Shown in pieces: positions 32,956-44,096 of a stretch of 64,000 bases of DNA. The stretch is from Lucinisca nassula (lineage: Eukaryota; Mollusca; Bivalvia; Lucinida; Lucinidae), in the NCBI GenBank assembly GCA_963580285.1, contig OY757014.1, positions 103,108,072-103,172,071 on the forward strand, written 5' to 3'. Every line of letters starts with the position of its first letter. Positions within the stretch are counted from its first letter, which is position 1. The position numbers and the translations under genes are program-made. The notes beneath the pieces were generated by a model. It saw only the letters and a list, made by a program, of their open reading frames with translations. It did no database searches and was not told the origin of the DNA.

Positions 32956-33379
32956 GTCAATTGTTCCTCTTCTTGAACCCACATTGACTTTCTGGTAGAG
33001 GCCTTGACTGTTTAAGGTGTTCATTCTTTCCGTTAAAAAGAACTATTGCAAGAACCTTCCCAGAAATTGACAAAAAAGAGATGCCACAATGATTGTCACA
33101 TAACTGAGGATTCCCTTCCCGTTTGAATAGGCGGATAATTGAGGCATCCTTGAATTCTTGAGGAATGGCCTTTTTCTCCACATAGTGTGAAATTTTCTTT
33201 GCAACTGGGGTATCTCCTGCTCTGTAGATCACAGCAGGTATTGCTTCTGATCCTGAACCCTTGCCAGGTGATAGAAGTTCTGTTCTTGCACACCAGACAA
33301 GGAAATCCGTCATTTTACCCTGGGATAGAAATTTATGTTCTGACCCTGGTGTTCCGACCCCAAATCGAATATAATCGCG

Positions 33380-33760
33380 TGTTTGATAAATGCACTGGTT
33401 GATTACAACCTCATGTGCGGCGTCGTCATGCGTTACGTCACTAAACATTCCTGTTGTGTCATCACAAAATAGCGGACGTCGGTAACCGAAGTGACAACAG
33501 CATTAAAAATTCGCAATGGAAATGGAAGGTATGCAAGAAAAAGAATCCAATATGGGTGTGAGGGGTGGATAGAAAAATCCGTCCCTCGGGATCACTGCCC
33601 GGCATCACTCGGCAAGCCTCGTGATGCCGGACAGTGTCCCTCGGGACGGATGTTTCAATCCACCCCTCACACCCATATAAGATTCTTATATTGCTTTCAC
33701 TGTTTCAGAGACGGTTGTGAACTCGTACTCGTGCAGCTGCAGATTACATTCCATCTCTGG
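33380..33760. mobile_element. Hairpin MITE within LINE-A
   Basis: Between LINE segments lies a strong inverted repeat at 33542-33694. Arms of about 68 bp carry 'gggtgtgaggggtggat', 'ccgtccctcggga', 'cactg.ccggcatcac' and their complements around a six-base centre. Flanking 33400-33541 is unassigned. Confidence 0.75.
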
Positions 33761-33767
33761 AAGTCTT

Positions 33768-34050
33768 TTCATCACGAAAATACGCCTATATAATTCTGAC
33801 CCCATTCAACCTCACAGTTATATAGTAAAACTGGGGTTTACAGGGATAAGCCTTATTTTTTCTTATTTCTAAAATACAGATAGTGGGTACTCGTTAGAAC
33901 GGATGAGGCGGTTCTAACGTATACCCAAAATCTATATTTCGTACAGAAATAAGAAAAATATCACAATTTTTTATCTTAAAATCCTCGGGTTTTCTTTTTT
34001 GTAGTAAAACTTGCAATGTATTTGTATAGGCGTGTTTTCGAAATGTGATG
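33768..34050. mobile_element. Second FB-1 inserted in LINE-A
   Basis: Termini catcacgaaaatacgcctat and (other strand) catttcgaaaacacgccta. The centre has lost part of one arm (tagaacggatgaggcggttc). Confidence 0.85.
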
Positions 34051-34969
34051 GTGTTGTCATTGATAGATAATCACCGATTTAGAACACTAACAAAGTTCTT
34101 AGTCCATCTTTTCAAGATAGCCCCTTTGTCAGTCAGAAGACTAGTTCCATCTGCACTTGGGAGAGGGGTGGTTTGGAGACCATAAGCTTTGGGGACCATA
34201 AACTGTTTTCAGTGCATCAAAGAACTTCTTCATAGCCTTTATATCTGCTAAGAATTGGATTTCATCAGCCTTGCTGCTCAGCAAGGAGTCTTGCATATCT
34301 CTAAGCCTAGTTTTGACTGTTTTAGATAGGTGGCCTTATTAGATACTGAGCTGGTATCGCTGAGGTATGCCTTGTGTTTTGGGTGTTTCTCTTCAAGGAG
34401 TCCATGGATTTCTTTGTTAGTCTCGTCAAACCAGTCTTGGAATTTACGAGAGGGATAAGTGAACATTGTCTCTGATCCTTCTAGATCGTCTGCACTAAGT
34501 TCCATTGCATCTAATCTACTACCGATATCATTGGTGAAGGCCTCTTGCTGTCTTATTTAAGCTTGAGAGACACCCAGTCTCTTTGGCACTTTCTAACCTT
34601 GTGGTCGCCGTGCAGGCTCGGTGTGCATGTCCAGTTTCCTGACAAAAAGCCTGTGATCTGTCCAGCAGTCTGTACCATATATACGAGGTGAATGATATGT
34701 TGTGAGCCTCGTACTGAAGGAGGAACGCAGCGATTTTTTTTGTTAAGTTCTACTAATCTCTGACTATATAGGGCCGTGTACCCATGGACTGGTCTCATTT
34801 GGTCAGTTTATATCGTCGAGGTAGCACTCTTAAGTAAACAAGACAAGCAGTTTTTGCAAAATGGTCAAAATCGGTGAAAGGTCAACGATCCAATAGTTGC
34901 ATATAAAGGGTTTAACATCTATGGATATCCATATTGACATGATAGCAACACCGGGGAAAGATGCCCCAT

Positions 34970-35845
34970 TCATATGCTACAATGAAAAGGTGGGTGGCTG
35001 AATTTAAGCGCGGCAGACAGAGCCTTGGGGTAGACCCCGTTCTGAAAGGCCTGTCAGTGTTGCAACCCAAGCTATGGTCAATTAAGTCTCTGATATTATT
35101 ATGACTGACAGTCGAGTGACAGAAAGGTAATTAGCCAGTAGAGTTGGCATTTCACAGAAAAGAGTACATTCAATTCTGACAGAGGATCTTGCAATGAGAA
35201 AGCTTTCGGCCCGATGGGTACATTATCGCATGCTAATTTTATCCTTTGACGAAGATCCTGCCAACTTTTTCAGAGATTTGTCGCTATGAATGAGACATCG
35301 GTCCATCATTTTACGCCAGAGGCCAAACAACAATCGAACATCGGAAGCACCATGGCTCACTGCAAACAAAGAAGACAAAGTCTGTTCCATCAGCTGGGAA
35401 GGTTATGGCCTCGATTTTCTGCGACGAGATAGTATTCTGCTGATAGATTATCGCCAAAAGGGACAAACAATCAATGGCGCACACTATGCTTCTCTTCTGA
35501 CGCAGTGATTGGAAAATATTAAACTTAAGCACCGTGAAAAGCTCACTAAAGGTGTGTTGTTCCATTTGGAAATGCTTCTGTTCACAAGTCTGCAATTGCT
35601 ATGGCTGCCATTCACGATTGTTGCTTTAAATTGTTTGAGCACCCGCCTTATTCACCTGATCTCGCTCCATCAGACTTTCATCCATTTCCAAAACTGAAAA
35701 CAGCTATTTTAGGCACACACTTTCTGTCCGATGATGACGTCATATATGTAGTTGATGACTTTCTGAACAGCCAAGAAAAGAAGTTATATAAAAGTGGCAT
35801 GGAGGCCCTTAAACACCGTTGGCAAAATAATTAGATACTGAAGGG
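34970..35845 (+). pseudogene. mariner transposase remnant (copy 2)
   Basis: Degenerate mariner transposase in shifting frames. N-terminal traces are 'VAEFKRGRQSLGVDP' and the HTH-end 'KRVHSILTEDLAMRKLSARW' (about 35160-35220). The first catalytic box reads MNETSVHHFTPEA (about 35287), with Asn where mariners have Asp. 'LLIDYRQKGQTINGAHYASL' follows at 35440-35500, then 'EKLTKGVLFH'. The C-terminal part at 35601-35834 is open and includes 'PPYSPDLAPSDFHPFP' with the last catalytic Asp, and 'SGMEALKHRWQNN' at the end. The region of the second Asp has drifted. No clear terminal repeats were found. Confidence 0.85.
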
Positions 35846-35889
35846 GATAATGTTGAATAATTATAAAACATGTCCGACAAAATTCAAAG

Positions 35890-36600
35890 CCTTCAATATG
35901 AGGCTCACAACATATCAATCAGCCCTCGAAGGTTTTAGTTGGCCATCCAAACCACGAAAAAATACTTCTGATGGCAAAATTGAGTAGAGTTTGGCATCCA
36001 TGCTAATTGTGTTCTTTAGTGTGTTGCAAAAGTGATAGGGGTGGATGCCACTTCTGAAAATGCCCCTAAGCCTCAGAATTAGGTCAAAGGTCAAATGAGT
36101 GCAAAAATACAATAAAATTTGTACATACTGGTATTTGTACACTCTCTGTTTCTAAACAGACCAAATAAAGTTAATAAAAACACCAGCAATGTACTTAGGA
36201 CATATTACTGATGCATTATATGTGAGAAAAGGAGTTATATCATAAATTTGGTCAGGGTCAAAGGTCATTTAAGTACAAATTTTCTTTAAATATGCACCAA
36301 TATTAATTGTACAAAGGGATATCTAGTATGTCAACTGAAACAAAGTCACATGAGTTGCCATTTCCTTATCTAGGAAGCATAAAACCCAAACATTATACAA
36401 ACAGCATAATGGCCAACCTAATCGGCCGTAGGTCAAAGGTCATTTAAGTACATATTTGGCAAAATATGTTTATTTTGCAAAATACGTTGATTCTTCACAT
36501 GTCATACATTATTATAAGTAACATTCCAAATCGTCTGAGTTCTTCCTAAACGTCACAATGATATTTCAAGGATATAGTATATGATGAAGATATATCTAAT
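35890..36600. repeat. Dispersed repeat rich in 'ggtcaaaggtca' motifs
   Basis: 35925-36110 is the inverse of parts of 39710-40090 and 40600-41065 (shared 'aggggtggatgccac', 'gtcaaatgagtgcaaaa'). 'gtcaaaggtcatttaagtac' occurs at about 36258 and 36429. Confidence 0.7.
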
Positions 36601-37499
36601 AATAACGAAACTGGGTCATCATCAAAGGCCAAGTGCAGCTGCCGTAAAACACTTATTTTGGCGTCATTTTACTTTGGCGCTATTTGCAGTCAAGGAAAAC
36701 AAAACGCCAAAATAAAAATCCGCCAATAAATCTTAAAATAGTGCAAGAGAAGATATTCTACACATCACAATTATGATGTGTCAGTCGGTCATAGGCATCA
36801 TCGGTGACAAAAGAAAAAGTGTATTTACTTCTTTAGAAGTCGAATTAAAGAAAGACAATGTCCTAGTCAAAAGACATCTCAAAACAGCTGAATGAAAACA
36901 AACACACCTTGAGAGTTATTGTCAAAATTGTGGATATAATTGGTAATTGATTGATGGCTTTAACTGTGAGCTCAATAGGATGAGCAAACCAATCAGATTA
37001 GAGCAAAGTGATACACCTCCAGACAGACATTTGGATTGTCAAGGTAGCACATTAGGTTAATCATGCGGTGAACACAACACTTTTAACTAATTACTACAGT
37101 TTCTGCATGATGCTGTTGATGATCAACTCCGATGATTTTTGTCATCCTACAGGGCTTTGGAGTTTCAACCGATTTTTTTTCTTCGGAAATCGAAAATCCG
37201 CCTAAATATAAATCCATGAAAAGGTCTACTCATAAAAAGCGTTAAAATTTGTGGCTGCTTAATTTAAGTGTTTAACAGTATTCAAAGTTTTTATTTTACA
37301 AGTAAGAGCCGTTCAGATCACTACAATGTAAAGGGTAACAGCTCGCGTTTGCGCCCATATGATTGTGTGTTTTTACTTCAACATTGACAAGTCTATGCAA
37401 TGCAAACCAAATAGGGGTTCTCCGATATCACTGATACGAGCTTTCTTCCGCATAATCTTAAAATGATAGACCTAGTCATATATAAATAACAAGTCATTT
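36601..37499. other. No gene recognised
   Basis: The sequence is AT-rich; no domain or shared repeat was identified. Confidence 0.4.
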
Positions 37500-38096
37500 G
37501 AAATTCATAGCTCGACTTCTAGATATTTTGATGATTTATTAAATATTGACAATACCTATTTCGATGGTTTGATCAATCAAATTCACCTCCAGAACTTCAG
37601 TTAAATAAAACATTTTTTTTTCTGATACCGAGGCCCAATTTTTGGATTTACATCTGTCTATTGTTACACGTAGATGGGTTTGTTTCCTGCAAAATTTATG
37701 ACAAACGTGATGATTTTGAATTTGAGATTGTAAATTTTCCTTTGTTGGTCGGTGATGTTCCTCGTGCGGCATCCTATGGCGTTTATATTTCTTAAATAAT
37801 TCGATTTGCCCGAGTGTCTAGTCATGTAACTGACTTCAAAACTCGTAATAAATTGTTAACTGCTAAATTTCTTAATCGGGGTTTTCCGTATCATGAACTA
37901 TGCAAAGCCTTGTCAAAATTTTATTGACGTCATTCCGATTTAATTTCAAACTCGATGTTGGACTTAATCTCTTGTGCAACAAGGTCTATCCGAACACGAA
38001 TTTTATGGTGACTTAGTGTGTAAAATCAGAAAAAAATATAATTGCAATGACTTCAGCACCCAATTTCGTTAAACAATTCTTCGATATAAAAGAAGA

Positions 38097-38785
38097 TTTT
38101 TCTTAGGTTTAACGTCCCCGTCAACACTGTAGAGGTCATTTTGGAGACGTTGCTTGAGGTGAAACGACACCACAAAATAGAAGTGGAGGCAATGATCAGG
38201 AATCGATATAATCAACCCACAGCTCCCATCAGAGACACCAAAGGGAAAGAAACACAAATGTGAAACAACAGACCTAATGGAAACATCAAAAGCGGAAAGC
38301 AAAAAGGACAGTTACTTTCCCATGAAACGGCCAATAGGCTATCGAAAATAAAATAATATAAGCGACACAAACACCCAAAGACAAACCCTAACAAAAATAA
38401 ACTGCGACAGAAGGACATACTTGGACAGATCAGTGGAAACGAATTCCACTGGGGGGGGGAGTTGGGGGGTTAAATCCTCGCCCTTACGTCCGTCGCGATT
38501 TAGACAAATAATTTGTTCAGTCCGTATGAGGCCTCCTAACTTATCAGTGCAACATCTCCATGAACACAAATAATCAAACAACCACAGAGATGACAAGCCA
38601 TGTCGCCCAATGAAACCAATAGGGTTTATAAGCATGGACGGTCCGACTCGCACCGCTTTGCCAGGGCAGGCTCAGATCCTCTAAGCCGTTTACCAGTATT
38701 CGTGTGCGATTGGTTTCAGCTCTGCGTGGAGGCATCATGCGGCCCATCTATTTCTTCAAGCCCTGATTGGGCACAACAAACATGT
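38097..38785 (-). mobile_element. SINE-alpha split by an inverted PLE 3' fragment
   Basis: SINE pieces 38097-38162 (aggtttaacgtccccgtcaa) and 38586-38775 (ccaatagggtttataagcat to cttcaagccctgattggg) flank 38165-38585, which is minus-strand PLE from agaagtggaggcaatgatca to the 'gttgcactgataagttagg' region. Confidence 0.8.
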
Positions 38786-38881
38786 TATACGACAGACTGC
38801 ATGCATGGTTTTGAACCCAATCACGGTTGGCAACTTTGCTTCCCCCTTTAATTGTATGTTGGTGGGTCAGGCCTCAGATTC

Positions 38882-39011
38882 TATACATTGCTTCCAATTG
38901 TGTGGGACTTTGCCCGACATTGAGATGAAATGCAGTCTCAAGCCCTGCCGCCCAATGAAACCAATGTAGGGTTTATATGCATGCATGGTCCGACTCGCAC
39001 AACTTTGCTTT
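38882..39011 (-). mobile_element. SINE-alpha fragment with 8 bp duplication
   Basis: The fragment 'acattgcttccaattgtgtg...ttggcaggcctaa' is bracketed by gattctat (38875-38882 and about 39012-39019), a sequence that is single in other PLE copies. Confidence 0.7.
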
Positions 39012-39709
39012 GGCAGGCCTAAGATTCTATGACGGTTCCAGCGTAAAGGCTTACTGACAATTAGAAAGAATTTAATTTTATGTAATGTTGGTTGGTGCCC
39101 GATGCTCTGTCTCTGGTCGGGTCCATCGGAGTCTACCTGTTGGTTTTCTTTTGCTCCAGCATTTCAGTGATTTCTTGCTGTCCAGTCCTCACCGTTGTTT
39201 CATCTCTGTGGTTGTCGGCTTTTTGTGTTCTTGGAGATTCTGCACTGATGAGTTAGGAGGCTTTCGTGCGATGCGGAGGGAACAAGTTATTTGTCTAAAT
39301 CGCGACGGAAGTAAGGGCGAGGATTGCAGCTGCATAAAATCGATTTAACCCCCCGCCAGTTGAATTCGTTCCACTGACCATTCCAAGGCCGTTCTTCTGT
39401 TTTTCATTTGTCTTTGAGTGTGTGTATTGCTTATATTATTTTGTTTTGGATAGCCAATTGGCCATTTTGTGGGAAAGTAACTGTTCTTTTGGCTTTCCGC
39501 TATTGATGTTTCAATTCGGGTCTAGTTATTTCATTTTTGTGTTTCTTTCCCTTTGGTGCAATTGATGGGAGTTGTGGATTAATTGTACCGGTTCCTGATC
39601 ATTGCATTCAATTCTATTCTATAAGAGAAGTGTATAACTGTCTAACAGCCATCTTTGATACCAACTTAAGGAATTCAAATCTGTCTTTGACAATCAAATA
39701 CACGTAACA

Positions 39710-41065
39710 AATGTATTTTTAATTTTTTGATAATAAATACTTGTCATCAACACATCCTTGTGCTAAATATGACAAAATTTGATTAGCAAACATCCATTTT
39801 TCACGAGTTTTGTTCTTAAATGACCCCTGACCTATAAGACTGACATACTTTGAGGGCACATTTAAAACAATTTTCCATTGTTCACTACACCTGAAAACGC
39901 ACGTTAAAAGAGAGCTATGAGTAGGTTCATGTTTATTTTGCACTCATTTGACCTTTGACCTACTTCTGAGCCTTGGACACATTTCCAGACGTGGCATCCA
40001 CCCCTATGATTGTTGACACACATCAAGGATTACATTTAGCATGGATGATATACTCTACTCAATTTTGCCATCAAAAGTAAAAATATCCATCTGTTTTGCA
40101 TCTGCTTAGTCACGCATAAAGTTTGTCAATTGGTTTATCTATTGCCGATTATCCGAGATGCGACATTTTAATTAAGGGGATAAGGTTAAAGTTTGATGTT
40201 TAATTGTCTTATACGAAGAAGTGTGTAAAAATCGGTCCTGCTCATAATAGAGTAACAGTTTAATGCTTGTAAAATCGTATTATATCGCCTTTTCTGTTTT
40301 AGCAATGGCTGTCTATGTTGTAAAAGATAAATCATGATAAAAACCGGCCTGGCGACCCGGTTCAGTCAGCTGGGGGTGGGGACTGACTAAAAAGACCTGT
40401 CGACGGACAGGATAGCTCACCGGAAGTCGCGCTTTGACTTAGTTGCGCAAAGGCAATGTTTCAGACCCATGGCAGAAACAAAGTCACAAAGAAAGAATCC
40501 AGCGATATATCAATATTGTGGACCATCAATGATTCAAGTCTGTAACATTAGTATCCCTTTTTATCCCATTTAACCCATATCCATGTACTCAGGCAGATTT
40601 TCTAATCAAATAAGCGTAACAAATGTATTTTTTAATATTTTGATTATAAATACTGGTCATTATCACATCCTTATACTGAATATGACAAAATTTGATCAGA
40701 AAACATCCATTTTTCACGAGTTTTGCACTTAAATGACCCCTGACCTATAAGACTGACATACTTTGAGGGTACATTTAAAATAATGTTCCATTGTCCGCTG
40801 CACCTGAATAGTTTTGTGGGGATTTTAAGCAAGAAATTTCCCCAAATATGTGCTAAAAGAGAGTTATGAGTAGTTTTATGTTTATTTTGCACTCATTTGA
40901 CCTTTGACATACTTCTGAGCCCCAGACACATTTCCAGACGTGGCATCCACCCCTATGATTGTTGACACACATTAAGGATTACATTTAGCATGGGTGCCAT
41001 ACTCTACTCAATTTTGCCATCAAAAGTAAAAATATCAATCTTTTTAGAGATTGGATGGCCAACTA
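39710..41065. repeat. Two direct copies of a ~400 bp dispersed repeat
   Basis: 39710-40090 and 40610-41065 share 'tttttcacgagttttg', 'gacccctgacctataagact', 'tttgacctttgac', 'ggcatccacccctatgattg' and 'actcaattttgccatcaaaa' at about 90% identity. The second has ~50 extra bases after 'cacctgaa'. The minus-strand frames in each are related to each other only because the DNA is; no domain was recognised. 40091-40609 is unassigned. Confidence 0.75.
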
Positions 41066-41369
41066 TTTTGTCACTGAGCCGCCCGCCAATCGCCGCACAG
41101 GTTTCTAGTGTAGCCTTCGTATGTGTGCTTGCTGTAACTGCGTGTATAATTACTTAAGATGACATGCGCTGTGCAATTGGATTATAGTGATGGACAGGCG
41201 AGCAGAGTCAATTTCACCCTCTAAGCTGGATCAAGAGGCAAGACAGTGTCAAGATATCTGAAGCTTAGTCCGAATGCAGTGGATGACCATGAATTCTTTT
41301 TCTTTATGCTCCACGACATGCTCCTGCATCGCCGTTTGGGTCGTTGAATCAGAGAATTAATTTCTTACG

Positions 41370-42890
41370 CCCAGCTGCCGAAGCAGAATGCTTTTTTCAC
41401 TTCTGAAGAGCATAAAAATTATATTTTATGGTCATGTCAGAAAGTGTGTGAAGCTGTCACCTTTCCACTGTATTTGACAAACTTTACATAACATTTGGTA
41501 CTAAGTTATTTAGACAAATTGTGGGTATTCCGATGGGTAGAAATTCTGAATGCTTTGTGGCTGATCTATTCTTGTTTTCTAAAGAAAGAGACTTCATAAT
41601 GTCCCTTTCCGTTGAGAACCAATCTGGAATCATTGAAGCTTTCAGCGTGACTTCCAGATATTTGGATGATTTACAACACTTAGTCGAAGGTTTGATAAGT
41701 CAAATTTACAACCCCCCCCCCCCCCCCACACACACACACACACACACACAAACTTCAGTTAAATAAAGCAAATTCTTCTGATACCGAGGCCCCGTTTTGA
41801 AATCTAGATCTATCTATTGTAGATGGGTTTGTTTCCTGCAAATTTTATGTTAAACGCAATGATTTTGGTTTGAGATTGTACACTTTCCTTTCTTGTATGG
41901 TGATGTTCCTCGTGCGGCATCATATGGCGTTTATATTTCGCAATTTATTCGATTTACCAGAGTGTCTAGTCATGTGACTGACTTCAACACTCGTAATAAA
42001 ATGTTAACTGCTAAACTTCTTAATCAGGGTTATCGGTATCATAATATACGCATAGCCTTTTCAAACAAAAAATTATAGACGTCATTCCGATTTAATTTCA
42101 AAACACATTGTTGGACTTAATTCTCTTCTACAACGAGCTTTCGGAACGATTTAGTATATAAATTAAGAGAAATATATACATAAATTTTATACCATAAACT
42201 ACATGCATGGTAGTTAACCCTATCACGGTTGACAACTTTGCTTCCCTCTTTAATTGCACGCCGGTGGGTCAGTCCTCAGATTCTATGACGGTTCCAGCGT
42301 AAAGGCTTACTGAGAATTAGAATTTAATTTTATGTAATGTTGGTTGGTGCCTGATGATCTGTCTCTGGTCGGACCCATTGGAGTCTAACTGTTGGTTTTC
42401 TCTTGCTCCAGCATTTCAATGGCTTCTTGCTGTCGAGTCCTCATCGTTGTTTCATCTCTGGGGTTATGTGGTTGTTTGATTTTTGTGTTTTCGGAGATGT
42501 TGCACTAATGAGTTAGGAAACCTTCATGCGAAGTGAACAAATTATTTGTCTAAATCACTACGGAAGTAAGGGCGAGGATTGCGGCCTCGTAAAATCGATT
42601 TAAGCCCCTAGTGGAATTTGTTTCATTGTCCATTCCAAGGCGGTTCTTCCGTCGTGGTTTATTTTTGTTATGGTTTGTCTTTCAATGTGTGCATCGCTTA
42701 TATTTTGTTTTGTTTTGGAGAGCCAACTGGCCATTTTGTCGGGAAGTAACTGTTTTTTAGACTTTCGCTATTGATGTTTTCATTAGGATCTTGTTATTTC
42801 ACGTTTGTGTTTCTTTCCCTTAAATGTCTCTGACGGTAGATGTTATTTGTATCTATTCCTGATCATTGCCTTCACTTCTGTTATACATTC
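41370..42890 (+). pseudogene. PLE copy, degenerate
   Basis: The region encodes the PLE reverse transcriptase from the 'FFTSEEHKNYILWSCQKVC' equivalent. The frame 41521-41766 carries GIPMGRNSECFVADLFLF (where better copies have GTNCAPLVADLFLY) and the catalytic SRYLDDL box. It then runs into a C tract and (CA)n at about 41710-41750 that breaks the frame. Later pieces include 'RAASYGVYISQFIRF' and 'HVTDFNTRNKML' (41893-42078). The 3' region (42190-42890) ends 'cctgatcattgccttcactt'. It is clearly older than the copies at 44 and 57 kb. Confidence 0.85.
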
Positions 42891-42899
42891 GTAGCTGGA

Positions 42900-43240
42900 G
42901 ATATTTATTTTTCGTTTGAAGTTGCCTTCTCCTATATAAACTGCTGACCAGGACTTGAGGGTTCTGACCTGAATATTGCTACAAGGGTTCAGTTAACAGC
43001 TATACGGAAGCAGTAACAACAAGTGCCTTGTGCAGCGGAATAATAAAATATAGCACTGTGCCAAATGATTATGGCATTTCCATAAAGTTATCACTATGTC
43101 AAATGATTATGACACTACCATAGAAGACAGCACTGTGTCACATGATTAGGATATTACCACAAAGACATCATTATGTCACATGATAATGATACCACCATAG
43201 AAGACACCATTATGCCACATGATTATGATATTATCAGTTG
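42900..43240 (+). repeat. Unassigned spacer, then outlier minisatellite block
   Basis: 42900-43040 is unassigned. 43045-43235 holds five units of the 38 bp repeat (catgattatgatattatc, gaagacagcactgtgtcaca). Confidence 0.75.
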
Positions 43241-43387
43241 TCCCCTATATTAGTTGCATTGTAGCACAATGATCGGATAAAGATACGCTTTCTCAGGACA
43301 AGTGAGCCTTATCACGGCATCGTGACATTGCACTTTTATGAATGAACGGGACTGCTAGAAAAATTGGCAAAAATGTTATTTTTTTGG

Positions 43388-43530
43388 TTTGTTTGATTTG
43401 AGGTTTAACGTCCCCGTCAACACTGTGAAGGTCATTTTGGAGACTTGCTTCTATTTTTGTGGGACTTTCATCCGACATTGAGATGAAATGACATCTCGAG
43501 CCCTGCCGCTCCATGAAACCAATAGGTTCA
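43388..43530 (-). mobile_element. SINE-alpha 3' half, minus strand
   Basis: It runs from 'tgatttgaggtttaacgtcc' to 'atgaaaccaatagg', where the next element begins abruptly. Confidence 0.8.
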
Positions 43531-43838
43531 TGTATTACTGAATTTATGACTGAATTTATTAAACTCGTTGAGGAAAAGGGATAAAATGCGAGGCCTGCCG
43601 AGCATTTTATTCCTTTTCCTCAATGAGTTTAATAAATTCAATAATACATGAACACGTCTGCAAGATTCTTTTTATCATATGTCATTTAAAATGCATTTTA
43701 TTCTCGAGTGTTTTACAAAAATGTCAATATTCCGTCATTAGTAACTAATTTATATTTAATCCACTAATGTGGATTATCAGATTTATTAAATGGCGTTATT
43801 CCATTCTCAGACACGACGTCATATGATTAAACTGTATT
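43531..43838. mobile_element. Hairpin-bearing element related to 28.7 kb
   Basis: A strong hairpin: 'tcatgtattactgaatttat ... ggaaaagggataaaatgcga / cattttattccttttcc ... ataatacatga'. It is followed by 'gtcaatattccgtcattagt' and 'aatccactaatgtggatta', the inverse order of 28685-29045. Confidence 0.75.
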
Positions 43839-44096
43839 CGAAATTGCCATTCGGGGATTTACTGTCGTAAAACTCGTTTTACGGTGACTTACCAGCGGAT
43901 CCGTAAAACTGACTTTGCGACCGTTAAACCGACGATTTACTCTCCAACCACCCCACCCCCCTCACACCGCCCCCCCCCCCCCACACACAGACCATTTTCT
44001 AAATAGTTATCCCCATTCTAATGCACTTATTCGGTAGTTTTGTTGACTCTGACCATGCTTTTCACGACAACCCGTATCTTTGAAAACAGTGTCGAT

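Larger units (their letters stand above)
30995..34800 (-). pseudogene. LINE-A non-LTR retrotransposon, multiply interrupted
   Basis: Reading on the minus strand: an endonuclease C-terminal remnant (34553-34798), a linker with 'KFQDWFDETNKEIHGLL' (34278-34505), then RT fingers with 'GSGSEAIPAVIYRAG', 'IPQEFKDASIIRLFKREGN' and 'LPESQCGFKKRNN' (about 32957-33293). Next are palm motif A with NGPTKAFGTVSREG (about 32200-32290), GVKQGCVLAPTLF (about 32130), the catalytic motif, the thumb (31358-31744) and a C-terminal zinc knuckle with 'RAGIGLISHLRK' (about 31050). Motif A has Gly for the second Asp (TKAFG), and the YxDD-type box at about 31938-31949 reads FAND. Four insertions split it: SINE-alpha, two FB-1 copies and a hairpin element. 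The 5' end is truncated. The clade is uncertain. Confidence 0.88.
37500..39625 (+). pseudogene. PLE copy with nested insertions
   Basis: 37500-38095 encodes the C-terminal half of the PLE reverse transcriptase in broken frames: a YFDDLL version of the catalytic box (about 37515), the IFDGLINQI equivalent, 'DFEFEIVNFPLLVGDVPRAA' and 'HVTDFKTRNKLLTAKF'. It is then split by a minus-strand SINE-alpha, which itself contains a minus-strand PLE 3' fragment (38165-38585). The PLE resumes at about 38785 (gttatacgacagactgcatg). A second SINE-alpha fragment (38882-39011) follows and the copy ends near 39625 with cctgatcattgcattcaatt. Stops and frameshifts throughout make it inert. Confidence 0.85.
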
